This document shows positions 1-5,359 of a DNA stretch of 6,651 bases, in pieces. Numbering within the stretch: the stretch's first letter is position 1; each line of letters begins with the position of its first letter. Origin of the DNA: an uncultured Rhodovulum sp. (GTDB taxonomy: Bacteria > Pseudomonadota > Alphaproteobacteria > Rhodobacterales > Rhodobacteraceae). The notes under the pieces are model-generated. The model saw only the letters and a program-made list of their open reading frames with translations, made no database searches and was not told where the DNA came from. The position numbers and the translations under genes are program-made. The DNA lies in the NCBI GenBank assembly GCA_946221765.1, contig CAMIMK010000175.1:1-6651 (forward strand), written 5' to 3'.

Positions 1-414
1 GAAGTCGCCGCCGAGGTCGATGGCCTCGCCCGAGAGGCCGGCGGCCAGCGTGCCGAACCATTCCAGCGCATCCGCGCCCGAGGCCCAGTCCGCCACCAGC
101 GTCTCGGAAATCGGCTTGCCGGTATCGAGCGTCTCCAGCTCGGAGAGCTCGGCGTTGCGGGCCCGGATCAGGTCGGCCGCGCGGCGCAGCACCCGGCCGC
201 GCTCGGCCGGCGGGGTCGCGGACCAGGCTGCCAGCCCCTCGGTGGCGCTGTCGAGGGCACGCTCGATCACCTCGGGCGTCGCGGCATGGATCCGGGCGAT
301 GTCCTCTCCCGTGGCGGGATAGCTGACGGCAATCGCCTGGCCTGCGGCATCCTCGTGCGGCGCACCGTGGATGAAATGCGAGGCGGCGGGCTGGGCGCGG
401 AGGATGCGGGTCAT
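1..414 (-). CDS. betB: Betaine aldehyde dehydrogenase BetB, N-terminal part (runs off left edge)
   Basis: Reading the minus strand from the ATG at 414-412 gives 138 open codons up to the window edge. The protein starts MTRILRAQPAASHFIHG and contains the aldehyde dehydrogenase N-terminal pattern: a 'YPATGEDIARIHAATPEVIE' segment (about residues 32-51), then 'WSATPPAERGRVLRRAADLI' and 'LETLDTGKPISET' (about 95-107). BetB oxidises betaine aldehyde to glycine betaine with NAD+ in the cytoplasm, the second step of choline oxidation. The catalytic Cys and Glu lie in the part outside the window. The start follows the betI stop by 4 bases, with AGGGA about 8 bases upstream, so the two genes are almost certainly one transcript. 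Family membership (ALDH) is seen directly. The BetB assignment rests on sequence resemblance plus the adjoining betI and choline transporter genes. Other ALDHs share this N-terminus, so context carries much of the specificity. Confidence 0.9.
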   Translation of the reverse strand, partial: MTRILRAQPAASHFIHGAPHEDAAGQAIAVSYPATGEDIARIHAATPEVIERALDSATEGLAAWSATPPAERGRVLRRAADLIRARNAELSELETLDTGKPISETLVADWASGADALEWFGTLAAGLSGEAIDLGGDF

Positions 415-418
415 GCAG

Positions 419-1012
419 TCATTCCCTGAAGGCGGCGAGGATCTGCTGGTCGAGATAGTCCTCGACCATGGCGATGGCGGTGGCGGGGGTGGTGGGCGCG
501 CCGCGCAGGGCCTCGCGGAGGTAGACGCCGTCGATCAGCGCGCCCGTGCCCTCGGCGATGCGGTCGGCCACGGCGGCGGGCACGAGCTGGCGCAGCGCGT
601 GGACGAGGTTCGAGTGGAGCCGCATCTGGTAGATGAGGAGCAGGCGTTCCGCTCCGGCGGAGGACTGCGCCTTGGCATAGAAGGTCAGCCAGGCGCTGAC
701 CGTCGCCCGGTGGAACTGCTCGGGACCGAAGCTGCCCTCGATGATGGCGTTCAGCCGCGCGCGGGGTCCCTCCGCCCGCCGCAGCCGCCCGGCCACCTCG
801 GCCCGGAATTCGGCCAGCAGGTGGCGCATCGTGGCGAGGATCAGGTCTTCCTTGTTGCCGAAATAGTGGTGGGCGAGGGCGGAGGACACGCCGGCCCGCC
901 CGGCGATCTGGGCCATGGTGACATCGAGCGAGCCGCGATCGGCAATCTCGACAAGGGCCGCACGGATCAGGGCGCGTCGGCGGCTGTCGGCTGTTCCGGC
1001 TCTCGGGGCCAT
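419..1012 (-). CDS. betI: TetR-family choline-responsive repressor BetI
   Basis: This is a 197-residue protein, close to the usual BetI length of about 195. The N-terminal TetR DNA-binding domain has its helix-turn-helix at about residues 32-55, with the hallmark 'AGVSSALAHHYFGNKEDLI'. The C-terminal ligand domain carries BetI-like stretches 'VSAWLTFYAKA' (105-115) and 'LIDGVYLR' (159-166). BetI represses choline uptake and oxidation genes and releases DNA when choline is present (family knowledge). Start choice: an in-frame TTG exists 12 bases further upstream (1024), but the ATG at 1012 has GAGG six bases before it and gives the usual N-terminus, so it is preferred. The gene is divergent from choX and is followed directly by betB. 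A palindromic operator candidate sits just upstream (1031-1044), consistent with autoregulation. Confidence is high from sequence and context together. Confidence 0.92.
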   Translation of the reverse strand: MAPRAGTADSRRRALIRAALVEIADRGSLDVTMAQIAGRAGVSSALAHHYFGNKEDLILATMRHLLAEFRAEVAGRLRRAEGPRARLNAIIEGSFGPEQFHRATVSAWLTFYAKAQSSAGAERLLLIYQMRLHSNLVHALRQLVPAAVADRIAEGTGALIDGVYLREALRGAPTTPATAIAMVEDYLDQQILAAFRE

Positions 1013-1030
1013 CCTGCGCCTCAATCATTT

Positions 1031-1044
1031 ATTGACTAATCAAT
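1031..1044. promoter_or_regulatory. Probable BetI operator palindrome between betI and choX
   Basis: The sequence ATTGACTAATCAAT is an inverted repeat with 5-bp arms (ATTGA/TCAAT) around a 4-base centre. Another TCAAT half-site follows at 1044-1048, and the 7-mer TCAATCA occurs at both 1021-1027 and 1040-1046. The ATTGA-N4-TCAAT form resembles BetI boxes described in other proteobacteria (from memory, not searched). Its place in the divergent gap between betI and the choline transporter genes supports BetI binding here to control both directions. It is AT-rich in an otherwise very GC-rich region. Confidence 0.75.
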
Positions 1045-1060
1045 CAATAGGGGTTTTGCT
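1032..1060 (+). promoter_or_regulatory. Weak candidate promoter for choXWV
   Basis: TTGACT (1032-1037, inside the operator) is followed after 17 bases by TTTGCT (1055-1060). The -35 is good (5 of 6) but the -10 is poor (3 of 6). No better rightward pair was found before the choX start, which leaves a leader of roughly 70 bases. If correct, BetI bound at 1031-1044 would cover the -35 element. Confidence 0.3.
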
Positions 1061-1072
1061 TGCATCCGTCAA
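1044..1072 (-). promoter_or_regulatory. Candidate sigma-70 promoter for betI-betB
   Basis: On the minus strand TTGACG (1072-1067) is followed after exactly 17 bases by TATTGA (1049-1044). The -35 element matches consensus at 5 of 6 positions and the -10 at 3 of 6. The -10 element overlaps the right side of the BetI operator palindrome, so a bound repressor would block it. Transcription would start a few bases before the betI start, giving a short leader. Confidence 0.5.
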
Positions 1073-1137
1073 TTAGTGTCCTGACTCTTTTCCCTTGGCC
1101 CGTGCAGCTGTCTCGCCGGCCCCCAGATGGAGATCCC

Positions 1138-2100
1138 ATGCGCGCCTCGTCCAGTCGTCTCCTGCCTGCCCTCCTGCTCTCGACGGCCCTGCCCCTCGCC
1201 CTCGCCGGAACCCCGGTGATGGCCGCCGAACCGGACAGCTGCAAGACCGTTCGGTTCTCGGATGTCGGCTGGACCGACATCACCGCCACCACCGCGGTCA
1301 CGGGCGTCGTCCTGGAGGCGCTCGGCTACACGCCCAAGGTCAACATCCTGTCGGTGCCGGTCACCTATGCCGGCCTCTCGGCCGGGGACATCGACGTCTT
1401 CCTCGGCAACTGGATGCCGACCATGGAGGGCGACATCGCCAAATACACCGCCGATGGTTCGGTCGAGACGCTGCGGACCAACCTCGAGGGGGCGAAATAC
1501 ACGCTCGCCGTCTCCTCGAGCCTCGCCGACAAGGGCCTGACCGATTTCGCGAAGATTGCCGAGTTCAAGGACGAGCTCGACGGCAAGATCTACGGCATCG
1601 AGCCCGGCAATGACGGCAACCGCCTGATCCTCGACATGATCGCACAGGACAAGTTCGGCCTCGGCAGCTTCAAGCTGGTCGAGAGTTCCGAACAGGCCAT
1701 GCTCGCCCAGGCCAAGGCGGCCGAGCGCAAGGGCAAGGGCATCGTCTTCCTCGGGTGGGAACCGCATCCGATGAACAAGAACATCAAGATGACCTATCTC
1801 TCGGGGGGCGATGACGTCTTCGGCCCGAACTTCGGCGGGGCGACGGTGCTGACCAACACCCGCAAGGGCTATGTCGCGGACTGCCCGAATGTCGGAAAGC
1901 TCCTGGAGAATCTCGGCTTCACCCTCGACCTCGAAAACCAGGTGATGGGCCTGATCCTCGACGACCGCGAGGATCCGCAGGACGCGGCGCGCAGCTACCT
2001 CAGGGCGAATCCGGGGGTGCTCGATCCCTGGCTCGAGGGCGTCACCACCCGCGACGGCGGGGATGCCAAGGCCGCGGTGCTCGAGGCGCTCGGCGCCTGA
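1138..2100 (+). CDS. choX: Choline ABC transporter periplasmic binding protein ChoX
   Basis: This is a 320-residue secreted protein of the OpuAC-type (glycine betaine/choline) binding family. It captures choline in the periplasm and delivers it to ChoWV. Residues 1-30 form a signal peptide: Arg at 2 and 7, a hydrophobic stretch at about 8-23, and an Ala-rich cleavage region 'PVMAA' before Glu31. There is no lipobox, so it should be soluble. Residues W45, D47, W92, Y121 and W207 line up, with a constant offset of two, with the aromatic box and Asp that hold choline in Sinorhizobium meliloti ChoX (W43, D45, W90, Y119, W205, from memory). Cys35 and Cys249 could form a disulfide. The start at 1138 is set by GGAG five bases upstream and by the signal peptide. 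A longer reading from an upstream TTG at 1060 would bury the signal peptide and is rejected. It is the first gene of choXWV, divergent from betI. Confidence 0.93.
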   Translation: MRASSSRLLPALLLSTALPLALAGTPVMAAEPDSCKTVRFSDVGWTDITATTAVTGVVLEALGYTPKVNILSVPVTYAGLSAGDIDVFLGNWMPTMEGDIAKYTADGSVETLRTNLEGAKYTLAVSSSLADKGLTDFAKIAEFKDELDGKIYGIEPGNDGNRLILDMIAQDKFGLGSFKLVESSEQAMLAQAKAAERKGKGIVFLGWEPHPMNKNIKMTYLSGGDDVFGPNFGGATVLTNTRKGYVADCPNVGKLLENLGFTLDLENQVMGLILDDREDPQDAARSYLRANPGVLDPWLEGVTTRDGGDAKAAVLEALGA

Positions 2101-2134
2101 CACGCCGGGCGGCATGAGCGGCCGGGGGGATCCG

Positions 2135-2159
2135 GGAGAGGCGGCAGAGACCGCCCTCC
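2135..2159 (+). other. Intercistronic hairpin between choX and choW
   Basis: GGAG-A-GGCGG, loop CAGAGA, then CCGCC-CTCC makes a 9-bp stem with one bulged A, lying 34 bases after the choX stop and 24 bases before choW. No T-run follows, so it is not a classical terminator. Hairpins in this position often protect the binding-protein mRNA from 3' decay or cause partial termination, giving more binding protein than permease. That role is inference. Confidence 0.55.
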
Positions 2160-2183
2160 GCGACAGGGACAAGAAGGGGTGAC

Positions 2184-3014
2184 ATGGACTGGCTGACTGA
2201 AACCAAGATTCCCGTCGGCGCCTGGGCGAGCGACGTTGTGGACTGGCTGACCGCCAATGGCGCGTGGTTCTTCGACGGGCTTGCCAACGCGGTCAACAGT
2301 CTGATCGACGGCATCCTCTGGGTGCTGCAGACGCCGCATCCCATGGTGGTGATCGCGGCCTTTGCGGCGCTCGCCTGGTATCTGCGGCGCTCCTGGGGGG
2401 TCGTGGCGCTCGTTGTCCTCGGCTTCCTCTTCATCCTCAACCAGGGCTACTGGGAGGAAACCACCGAGACCCTGACCCTCGTCCTCTGCTCGGTCCTCGT
2501 CTGCATGGGCGTGGGCGTGCCGGTCGGGATCTATGCCGCGCATCACCCGCGCTTCTACGCGGGCCTGCAACCGGCGCTCGACCTGATGCAGACGCTGCCG
2601 ACCTTCGTCTACCTGATCCCGGCGATCGTCTTCTTCGGCATCGGCATGGTGCCGGGGCTCTTGGCCACCGCGATCTTCGTGGTGCCGGCGCCGATCCGGC
2701 TCACCCATCTCGGCATCTCCTCGACCCCGCGTGATCTCAAGGAGGCCGGGCAGGCCTTCGGGGCGACCCCGGGCCAGCTGCTGCGCAAGGTTGAGCTGCC
2801 CTATGCCCTGCCGCAGATCATGGCCGGGCTGACCCAGACGATCATGCTGTCGCTGTCGATGGTGGTGATCGCGGCCCTCGTCGGTGCCGAGGGCCTCGGC
2901 GTCCCGGTGGTCCGGGCGCTCAACACCGTCAACACCGCCCTCGGCTTCGAGGCGGGTCTCGTGATCGTGGTCGTGGCCATCATGCTCGACCGCATGTTCC
3001 GGCGGGGGCACTGA
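2184..3014 (+). CDS. choW: Choline ABC transporter permease ChoW
   Basis: This is a 276-residue integral membrane protein of the BPD_transp_1 family (ProW/OpuAB/ChoW type), the channel subunit for choline import across the inner membrane. Hydrophobic segments suggesting transmembrane helices lie at about residues 53-67, 71-87, 97-118, 141-167, 219-236 and 254-268. The cytoplasmic EAA loop that contacts the ATPase is at about 187-206 ('EAGQAFGATPGQLL' followed by 'RKVELP'). The amphipathic N-terminus 'MDWLTETKIPVGAW' is typical of this family. Start ATG at 2184 has AAGGGG four bases upstream. Its TGA overlaps the choV ATG by one base (TGATG), implying translational coupling. Glycine betaine or proline betaine permeases are close relatives. 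Choline is preferred because of the partner ChoX and the bet genes. Confidence 0.92.
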   Translation: MDWLTETKIPVGAWASDVVDWLTANGAWFFDGLANAVNSLIDGILWVLQTPHPMVVIAAFAALAWYLRRSWGVVALVVLGFLFILNQGYWEETTETLTLVLCSVLVCMGVGVPVGIYAAHHPRFYAGLQPALDLMQTLPTFVYLIPAIVFFGIGMVPGLLATAIFVVPAPIRLTHLGISSTPRDLKEAGQAFGATPGQLLRKVELPYALPQIMAGLTQTIMLSLSMVVIAALVGAEGLGVPVVRALNTVNTALGFEAGLVIVVVAIMLDRMFRRGH

Positions 3015-4069
3015 TGGCTGAGCCAGGCAACATGATCGAATTCGACAACGTGTCGATCGTCTTCGGCACCGATCCCGCGCCGGCGCTGCGCCTGATGGAC
3101 CAGGGCAAGACCCGGGCCGAGGTCCAGTCCGCCAGCGGGCAGGTGCTCGGTGTCCATGACGCGAGCCTCACGATCCGCGAGGGCGAGATCTCGGTGCTGA
3201 TGGGGCTGTCGGGCTCGGGCAAGTCCACGCTGCTCCGGGCCGTCAACGGGCTGAACCTCGTGTCGCGCGGCGCCGTGCGGGTCCGCAGCCGCGAGGGGGC
3301 GATGGTCGATGTCGTCACCTGCCCGCCTTCCGCGCTCCGGGGGCTCCGGCGCGGCTCGGTCTCCATGGTCTTCCAGCAGTTCGGCCTGCTGCCGTGGCGG
3401 ACGGTGATCGAGAATGTCGCCTTCGGGCTGGAACTCTCGGGCATCGGCCATGCCGAGCGGCTGGAGCGGGCCCGCAAGGTGCTCGCCACCGTGAACCTCT
3501 CGGACTGGGCGGAAAAGAAGGTGTCGGAACTCTCCGGCGGCATGCAGCAGCGCGTCGGCCTCGCGCGGGCCTTCGCGACCGAGGCGCCGATCCTGCTGAT
3601 GGACGAGCCCTTCTCCGCGCTAGATCCGCTCATCCGCAACCGGCTGCAGGACGAACTGCTCGTGCTGCAGGACAAGATGCGCTGCACGATCCTCTTCGTC
3701 AGCCACGATCTGGAGGAGGCGGTGAAGCTCGGCTCCACCATCACCATCATGGAAGGCGGGCGCATCATCCAGTCCGGCGCGCCGAAGGACATCGTGCTGA
3801 AGCCCGCCAATGCCTATGTCAGCGATTTCGTCGCCGAGCTGAACCCGCTCAGCGTCCTGACCGTCGATGACGCGATGGTGCCGGATACGGGGGCCGATGC
3901 TGGTCCCGGGGATCCCGGGCGCCGTGTGCCGGGGGGCGCCTCGCTGAAGTCGGTCCTGCCGCATTTCCGCACCAGCGATGCGCCGGTCTCGGTGGGGGAT
4001 GGGGCGGTGATCCTCGGGTGGATCACCCCGGGCGCGATCCTCGCGCTTCTGGCGGGCGGCCATCGCTGA
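3014..4069 (+). CDS. choV: Choline ABC transporter ATP-binding protein ChoV
   Basis: This is a 351-residue ABC ATPase that powers ChoXW. All nucleotide-binding motifs are present: Walker A 'GLSGSGKST' (64-72), Q-loop in 'VFQQFGLLPW' (119-128), signature 'LSGGMQQ' (173-179), Walker B 'ILLMDEP' (193-199), D-loop 'SALD' (201-204) and H-loop His231. The first 60 residues include the extra 'LRLMDQGKTRAEV' segment typical of ProV/OpuAA/ChoV-type ATPases. Residues about 280-351 take the place of the tandem CBS domains of OpuAA/ProV but are short and not recognisably CBS. They include a Gly/Pro/Asp-rich linker (about 291-309, 'DTGADAGPGDPGRRVPGG'). Start: the ATG overlaps the choW stop by one base. 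It is last in the choXWV operon and is followed by a GC-rich hairpin. Confidence 0.92.
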   Translation: MAEPGNMIEFDNVSIVFGTDPAPALRLMDQGKTRAEVQSASGQVLGVHDASLTIREGEISVLMGLSGSGKSTLLRAVNGLNLVSRGAVRVRSREGAMVDVVTCPPSALRGLRRGSVSMVFQQFGLLPWRTVIENVAFGLELSGIGHAERLERARKVLATVNLSDWAEKKVSELSGGMQQRVGLARAFATEAPILLMDEPFSALDPLIRNRLQDELLVLQDKMRCTILFVSHDLEEAVKLGSTITIMEGGRIIQSGAPKDIVLKPANAYVSDFVAELNPLSVLTVDDAMVPDTGADAGPGDPGRRVPGGASLKSVLPHFRTSDAPVSVGDGAVILGWITPGAILALLAGGHR

Positions 4070-4081
4070 CACGACGGCAGG

Positions 4082-4114
4082 GCGGCGTGGCGCGGGGGAA
4101 ACCCCGTGCGCCGC
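4082..4114 (+). terminator. Hairpin after choV, probable end of choXWV transcript
   Basis: An 8-bp stem (4090-4097 with 4102-4109, one G-U pair) closes a GAAA tetraloop. It is extended by a 5-bp outer stem (4082-4086 with 4110-4114) across a 3-base bulge. It starts 12 bases after the choV stop. There is no T-run downstream, so it is terminator-like rather than a textbook intrinsic terminator. It could equally act as a 3'-end stabiliser after Rho termination. Confidence 0.5.
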
Positions 4115-4280
4115 GCCGGCCGGCAGGCTCCGGTAAGCCGCGCTGCGGAACCTGCCACGCAACCGCGGTCAGACCCTCGACGCTCCAGCCAAACGCGGCG
4201 GAACAAGAACCGCCGAAACACACTCAGATACCAGGCTGACTTCCGTGCCCCGCACCAGCCGACGCGACGCAAGGCTGACA

Positions 4281-4319
4281 CTCGCGGCAATTCCTTAATG
4301 CGGTGTTACCTCGCGGCAA
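4281..4319 (+). repeat. Short direct repeat CTCGCGGCAA (two copies)
   Basis: CTCGCGGCAA occurs at 4281-4290 and again at 4310-4319, 29 bases apart start to start. A second pair, AGGCTGAC, occurs at 4233-4240 and 4272-4279. These are exact but short. They could be protein binding sites or chance in a GC-rich region. Confidence 0.4.
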
Positions 4320-4321
4320 AC

Positions 4322-4330
4322 TTATCCACA
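4322..4330 (+). promoter_or_regulatory. Exact DnaA-box sequence TTATCCACA
   Basis: The 9-mer TTATCCACA equals the strongest known DnaA-binding box (E. coli R1 type). Only one perfect copy was seen in this region, so an origin is not supported. It could be a DnaA-regulated promoter site, a DnaA-titrating site or chance. It touches the long hairpin that starts at 4328. Confidence 0.35.
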
Positions 4331-4372
4331 GGCTGGGGCCCGCGCGTTGTCTCCGCGCAGGCATCAGCCTGT
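4328..4372. other. Long imperfect inverted repeat / hairpin upstream of the hydrolase operon
   Basis: Positions i and 8700-i pair from 4328/4372 to 4346/4354: 8 perfect pairs (ACAGGCTG with CAGCCTGT), a G-U, a G-A mismatch, 3 G-C pairs, a C-A mismatch and 5 pairs (GCGCG with CGCGC), closing a 7-base loop TTGTCTC. That is 17 pairs in 19 positions. It lies 67 bases before the hydrolase start and has no T-run on either side, so it does not look like a terminator. Possible roles are a small-RNA or leader structure, or a protein-binding DNA element. Confidence 0.6.
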
Positions 4373-4387
4373 TCGCCATCCTGCCCC

Positions 4388-4416
4388 TTCGCCGCAGACC
4401 CGTTGCGCCCTATCTT
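4388..4416 (+). promoter_or_regulatory. Weak candidate promoter for hydrolase-GNAT-pirin operon
   Basis: TATCTT (4411-4416) matches the -10 consensus at 4 of 6 positions, with TTCGCC (4388-4393) 17 bases upstream as a poor -35. The start of transcription would fall near 4423, close to the ribosome site AGGAGG (4424-4429), giving a very short leader. If transcription instead starts further upstream, the 4328-4372 hairpin would be in the leader. Confidence 0.3.
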
Positions 4417-4439
4417 GTGCCGCAGGAGGGAGGGCCAGA

Positions 4440-5060
4440 ATGCGCCAGTACCAGTATCATTCCGAAGGACTGACCCCGGGGGGGATGCTTGCCTTCGGCT
4501 TTCACGGAACCGGCGGTGACGAGCGCCAGTTCGTTCCGCTGCTGCGCCGCCTGCTGCCGGGCGCCGGCATCGTGACACCCCGTGGCGACGTGTCCGAGAT
4601 GGGCGCGCTGCGGTTCTTCCGCCGGCAGGGCGAGGGCCGCTACGACATGGACGACCTCCGCACCCGCACCCGGGCGATGGCCGCCTTCGTGGCGGAGCAG
4701 GCGCAGGCCGCCGGGGCGGGCCGCATCGTCGGGCTCGGCTATTCCAACGGAGCCAACATCCTCGCCAGTGTCGTCTTCGAGCGGCCGGAGCTCTTCGACG
4801 AGGTGGTCCTGCTGCATCCGCTGATCCCCTGGACCCCGGAGCCCGTCGCCGTGCGGTCCCGGGTGCTGATCACCGCCGGCCGCCGCGACCCGATCTGTCC
4901 GCCCGAGGCGACCCGGCGGCTTGCGGACTGGTTCCGCGCGCAGGGCGCCGGGGTCGAGATGCTGTGGCATCCGGGCGGCCATGAGATCGCCCAGGACGAG
5001 ATCGCCGCCGCCGCCCGCTTCCTCGGGGCGCAGGGCGGCGAGGACAGGAGGAGCGCATGA
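4440..5060 (+). CDS. Alpha/beta hydrolase, MhqD/YpfH-type carboxylesterase family
   Basis: This is a 206-residue cytoplasmic alpha/beta hydrolase of the phospholipase/carboxylesterase group (Abhydrolase_2-like). The oxyanion-hole motif HGTGGDE is at residues 22-28. The catalytic triad is complete: Ser102 in the nucleophile elbow GYSNG (100-104), Asp150 in 'AGRRDPICP', and His181 in 'HPGGHE'. The combination GYSNGAN, a following 'HPLIPW' and 'DPICP' resembles Bacillus MhqD, a hydrolase induced by hydroquinone stress. The true substrate of the group is uncertain. Start: ATG at 4440 with AGGAGG ten bases before it. In-frame codons continue upstream to 4347 but have no ribosome site and an atypical Arg/Pro/Cys-rich sequence. 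It is the first gene of a three-gene operon, overlapping the next by ATGA. No signal peptide is seen. Confidence 0.85.
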   Translation: MRQYQYHSEGLTPGGMLAFGFHGTGGDERQFVPLLRRLLPGAGIVTPRGDVSEMGALRFFRRQGEGRYDMDDLRTRTRAMAAFVAEQAQAAGAGRIVGLGYSNGANILASVVFERPELFDEVVLLHPLIPWTPEPVAVRSRVLITAGRRDPICPPEATRRLADWFRAQGAGVEMLWHPGGHEIAQDEIAAAARFLGAQGGEDRRSA

Positions 5061-5359
5061 CCATCGATTCTGCCGACATCACCCGCGAGACCCGCGCGAC
5101 CGGGGGGCGCTACGTCTACCGCCTCGATGGCGCGGAGGCCGAGATGACCTATGCGGAGACGGGCCGGGGCGTGTGGATCATCGACCACACCCTGGTGCCG
5201 GACGTCTTTCGCGGGCAGGGGGTCGGGGCGGCGCTCGTCGCCCGCGGCGTCGCCGATGCCCGCGCCGCCGGGGTGCGCGTCCTGCCGCTCTGCAGCTTCG
5301 CCGCCGCGCAGTTCCGCCGCCATCCCGAGTGGTCCGACATCCTGGAGACGCACCCATGA
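5057..5359 (+). CDS. Mini-GNAT N-acetyltransferase (YjdJ-like, PF14542 type)
   Basis: This is a 100-residue protein, about half a normal GNAT and typical of the GNAT_acetyltr_2 family (bacterial YjdJ, Arabidopsis At1g77540, human GTLF/NATD1). 'YRLDGAEAEMTYAE' (21-34) and 'IIDHTLVPDVFRGQGVGAALV' (41-61) are the family hallmarks; RGQGVG (52-57) binds the CoA pyrophosphate. Cys79 in 'LPLCSFAAAQF' and the closing 'RRHPEW' (87-92) match the conserved C-terminal motif. The substrate of this family is unknown. It uses AGGAGG five bases before its start. Its ATG overlaps the hydrolase stop by 4 bases and its stop overlaps the pirin start by 4 bases, so all three are translationally coupled. The family call is secure; the function beyond acetyl-CoA binding is not. 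Confidence 0.9.
   Translation: MTIDSADITRETRATGGRYVYRLDGAEAEMTYAETGRGVWIIDHTLVPDVFRGQGVGAALVARGVADARAAGVRVLPLCSFAAAQFRRHPEWSDILETHP

Larger units (their letters stand above)
4070..4439. other. Long intergenic region with hairpins, direct repeats and a DnaA-box sequence
   Basis: No convincing gene is seen in these 370 bases on either strand. The open frames here are Arg/Pro/Ala-rich, lack ribosome sites and overlap the flanking genes. Contents in order: a terminator-like hairpin (4082-4114), a patch at about 4190-4330 with clearly more A and T than its surroundings, short direct repeats (AGGCTGAC at 4233 and 4272; CTCGCGGCAA at 4281 and 4310), an exact TTATCCACA (4322-4330), a long imperfect hairpin (4328-4372) and a weak promoter before the next operon. 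Confidence 0.7.

Noticed and set aside
1060..1137. Longer ChoX from TTG at 1060
   Set aside because: Would add 26 residues before a clear signal peptide; the ATG at 1138 has its own GGAG site.
1069..2172. Long antisense open frame (367 codons) opposite choX
   Set aside because: High-GC shadow of a clear binding-protein gene; low-complexity composition, no ribosome site or family resemblance.
1995..3011. Long antisense open frame opposite choW
   Set aside because: His/Asp/Arg-rich shadow sequence opposite a well-supported permease gene.
4190..4372. Replication origin
   Set aside because: Only one perfect DnaA box, no iteron array, no AT-rich unwinding region and no adjacent dnaA, repABC or parAB genes.
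4070..4439. tRNA, CRISPR array or insertion-sequence remnant in the long gap
   Set aside because: No cloverleaf, no regularly spaced repeats with spacers, and no transposase fragment or terminal inverted repeats with target duplications.
4106..4519. Possible 137-residue protein in the intergenic region
   Set aside because: Arg-rich, no ribosome site, overlaps the start of the hydrolase gene; composition matches non-coding GC-rich DNA.
4921..5355. In-frame upstream extension of pirin through the hydrolase and GNAT genes
   Set aside because: Encodes Arg/Pro/Ala-rich sequence unlike any pirin; the ATG at 5356 sits in an ATGA overlap and gives the standard N-terminus.
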